NCBI GenBank assembly: GCA_036645575.1
Contig: JAVXNW010000064.1
Coordinates: 1 to 14,709, forward strand
DNA: 14,709 nt
Source of the DNA: JAVXNW01 sp036645575
GTDB taxonomy: Bacteria; Bacillota; Clostridia; Christensenellales; Aristaeellaceae
Direction: 5' to 3'
This document shows, one piece after another, positions 13,872-14,709 of the stretch. How positions within the stretch are numbered: the first letter of the stretch is position 1; the number at the start of each line of letters is the position of its first letter. The position numbers and the translations under genes were made by a program. The notes beneath the pieces were generated by a model. That model saw nothing but the letters and a program-made list of their open reading frames with translations, was not told the DNA's origin and ran no database searches.

Positions 13872-13896
13872 GTAGGGGCGCCTATGAGGCGTCCGC
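13872..13896. repeat. Short hairpin element between the two modules
   Basis: gtaggggcgcc-tatga-ggcgtccgcc forms a hairpin (ggcgcc with ggcgtc, one wobble). From memory, 'GTAGGGGCG' hairpins of this kind are scattered between genes in gut Firmicutes; this was not searched. Confidence 0.35.
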
Positions 13897-13900
13897 CGGT

Positions 13901-14048
13901 AGCCCGGCACTGCGGTGCCGTGCTGCGCTCACGCGGTGATTGAACGCGGAGGAGGGGCTACTCGCCCCCCTCCACACCACCCCCTCGAGCTGTACGGTGA
14001 TGCTGGGGTGTTTTTGCACAGCGCCCTATAGGTTGGGGACGAGGGGCG
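13901..14048. repeat. Intergenic module copy B (148 bp)
   Basis: Second copy of the module at 13671-13843, lacking the 25-base insertion and otherwise the same order of blocks with scattered changes. It starts 230 bp after copy A. About 110 bp of unremarkable GC-rich DNA separates it from the IS left end; there gcaccc (14052) and gggtgc (14083) could form a weak stem. Confidence 0.8.
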
Positions 14049-14163
14049 GGGGCACCCGCAGGTGACGGAAGGGTGGCTACGTGGGTGCGAAGAACGCGGG
14101 GGAGAGACCGCGAGGGGCTGTGACACTAAGCCGAAAGAAAAACCGAGCCGCGAGCTTGAACTG

Positions 14164-14209
14164 CACCCCATTTGTTAGACAGTATGGTATACTACTAACA
14201 GATGGGGTG
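14164..14209 (+). promoter_or_regulatory. Hairpin covering the transposase promoter and ribosome site
   Basis: caccccatttgttag (14164-14178) pairs with ctaacagatggggtg (14195-14209) at 14 of 15 positions, and at all 15 in RNA counting one G-U. Inside, agtat (14181-14185) pairs with atact (14189-14193). The right arm contains the ggggtg ribosome site of the transposase gene, so RNA read in from outside would hide it. Confidence 0.75.
14185..14193 (+). promoter_or_regulatory. Extended -10 promoter of the transposase gene
   Basis: TGGTATACT is an extended -10 motif with TATACT at 14188-14193 and no good -35. Its expected start near 14200 falls within or after the right arm of the hairpin, so native transcripts would lack the left arm. 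Confidence 0.55.
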
Positions 14210-14214
14210 ATTTT

Positions 14215-14571
14215 ATGCCAAAAGGGGTACCGATAAAGAAGTACACTGGGGAGTTCAAGCAAGAGGTCGTAGAAGCGGTACGAAGAGAGCGATTGAGCTA
14301 CGATGAGGCAGGAAGGCGGTATGGCATCACAGGGAACACACGAATAGCGAAGTGGGAACGAATTTATCTGGAGGAAGGGGCGGAAGGACTATACATCGAA
14401 CGGCGCGGCCGAGCCAGTGCCGCAAGCGGTGTGCGCAAAGGAGTGAAACCGCAGCTTAACAAGAAGGTTGAGAAAGACTTGATTGCCGAGAATCAACGGC
14501 TGCGTGCGGAGAACGACTACCTAAAAAATTTTTTTCGGGCAACTTGCGCAAGGGCGGTTGGCGGGGTCTAA
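14215..14571 (+). pseudogene. IS3-family orfA (helix-turn-helix protein), 3' part replaced
   Basis: 118 codons. Residues ~1-60 are the transposase helix-turn-helix: KKYTGEFKQEVVEAVRRE, then LSYDEAGRRYGI and IAKWERIYLEEG. A spacer rich in Arg/Ala/Ser (RRGRASAASGV) follows, then a leucine-zipper-like segment EKDLIAENQRLRAENDYLKN at ~86-105 that in IS3 elements mediates multimerisation. Family members as I recall them continue with LQALV... after YLKN; here the frame runs through an A6-T7 tract (14523-14536) into FFRATCARAVGGV and stops. I infer truncation or a junction at that tract. A programmed frameshift there is less likely because no orfB follows. The ATG at 14215 follows a ggggtga site. 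Confidence 0.6.
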
Positions 14572-14604
14572 AGCTTCGCCCCGCGCATTTGCGCTTTGTT
14601 ATTC

Positions 14605-14634
14605 TTGACATTATCCTAACTGATAAAGTATAAT
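14605..14634 (+). promoter_or_regulatory. Strong sigma-A promoter pointing out of the window
   Basis: A perfect TTGACA (14605-14610) and a perfect TATAAT (14629-14634) are separated by 18 bp. Transcription would start near 14641. The only downstream sequence seen (14641-14709) includes catcacc (14669-14675) and ggtgatg (14698-14704), which can form a hairpin. No known RNA family or ribosome site was recognised in these 69 bases. Confidence 0.75.
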
Positions 14635-14709
14635 AGCGTTGGCAGGAAGAAACTACACGAGCAGAACTCATCACCCGCTGGACACCCTACGAAAGCAGGT
14701 GATGCCGGA

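Larger units (their letters stand above)
14157..14571 (+). mobile_element. Left end of an IS3-family (IS150-like) element, incomplete
   Basis: The sequence from 14157 starts TG and reads tgaactgcacccc then atttgttagaca, which I recall as the type of terminal repeat found at the left ends of IS150-group elements. It is followed by an orfA-type transposase gene with lower GC and more AGA, CGA and ATA codons than the neighbours. The element looks broken near 14530, where the orfA reading leaves the family pattern, and no orfB (DDE transposase) is seen by 14709. The right end and any target-site duplication are therefore not visible. Confidence 0.65.

Noticed and set aside
13608..13939. Overlapping open frames of 60-100 codons in the intergenic repeat region
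   Set aside because: Several frames are open on both strands because of GC content. They cross the terminator and repeat modules and lack ribosome sites.
14639..14709. Open frame from TTG at 14639 to the edge as a gene start
   Set aside because: No ribosome site, and the start would lie at or before the predicted transcription start; too little sequence to judge.
1..14709. tRNA or rRNA genes
   Set aside because: No cloverleaf with a GTTCGA-type T-loop, and no rRNA core sequence, was seen by eye on either strand.

Overview
The window is GC-rich bacterial DNA, most likely from a Gram-positive Clostridia-type Firmicute (probably host-associated; genus not determinable from this sequence). The pointers are strong AGGAGG-type ribosome sites, consensus sigma-A promoters, short monocistronic units ending in hairpin plus U-run terminators, a clostridial-style HutP-family protein, secreted BIG2 (bacterial Ig-like) proteins, SecG, MurI, an AraM-type dehydrogenase and a second-type EF-G. 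Nothing here looks archaeal, plasmid-borne or phage-like. The only mobile DNA is the left end of an IS3-family element near the right edge.

Layout. 1-290: GC-rich non-coding DNA with palindromes, a 17-bp tandem repeat and a consensus promoter. 312-2896 (+): an apparent operon of an RpiR/MurR-type regulator, a HI0933/BaiN-type flavoprotein (4-bp overlap) and a HutP-family protein, closed by a terminator at 2967-3008. 3030-4868 (-): a secreted protein with four BIG2 domains and an NlpC/P60-like cysteine peptidase domain, convergent with that operon. 5114-5599 (-): SecG with an unusually long Ala/Pro-rich tail encoded by a 63-bp tandem repeat. 5701-7017 (-): an AraM/EgsA-like glycerol-1-phosphate dehydrogenase homologue with altered metal-ligand positions. 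7250-8830 (+): a TauE/SafE permease with a TTG start, then glutamate racemase MurI with a GTG start. 9050-11131 (+): an EF-G paralogue with its own promoter and terminator. 11330-13573 (+): a second large secreted Ig-like protein. 13574-14156: no gene, but two copies of a ~150-170 bp module rich in hairpins. 14157 to about 14530: the left end of an IS3/IS150-like element with a broken orfA. 14530-14709: non-IS sequence with a strong orphan promoter firing out of the window.

How the genes fit together. Several serve the cell envelope: MurI makes D-glutamate for peptidoglycan, SecG belongs to the export channel that would carry the two Ig-like secreted proteins, and the NlpC/P60-like domain probably acts on cell wall or peptide substrates. 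The RpiR regulator, flavoprotein and HutP-like protein look co-expressed, but their shared pathway cannot be read from the sequence. I see no clear new defence system or CRISPR array. The most interesting items are the IS hairpin that would hide the transposase ribosome site in read-through RNA, the HutP-like protein lacking two of the three metal-binding histidines, the dehydrogenase with a degenerate metal site, the SecG repeat tail, and the duplicated terminator arm after hutP.
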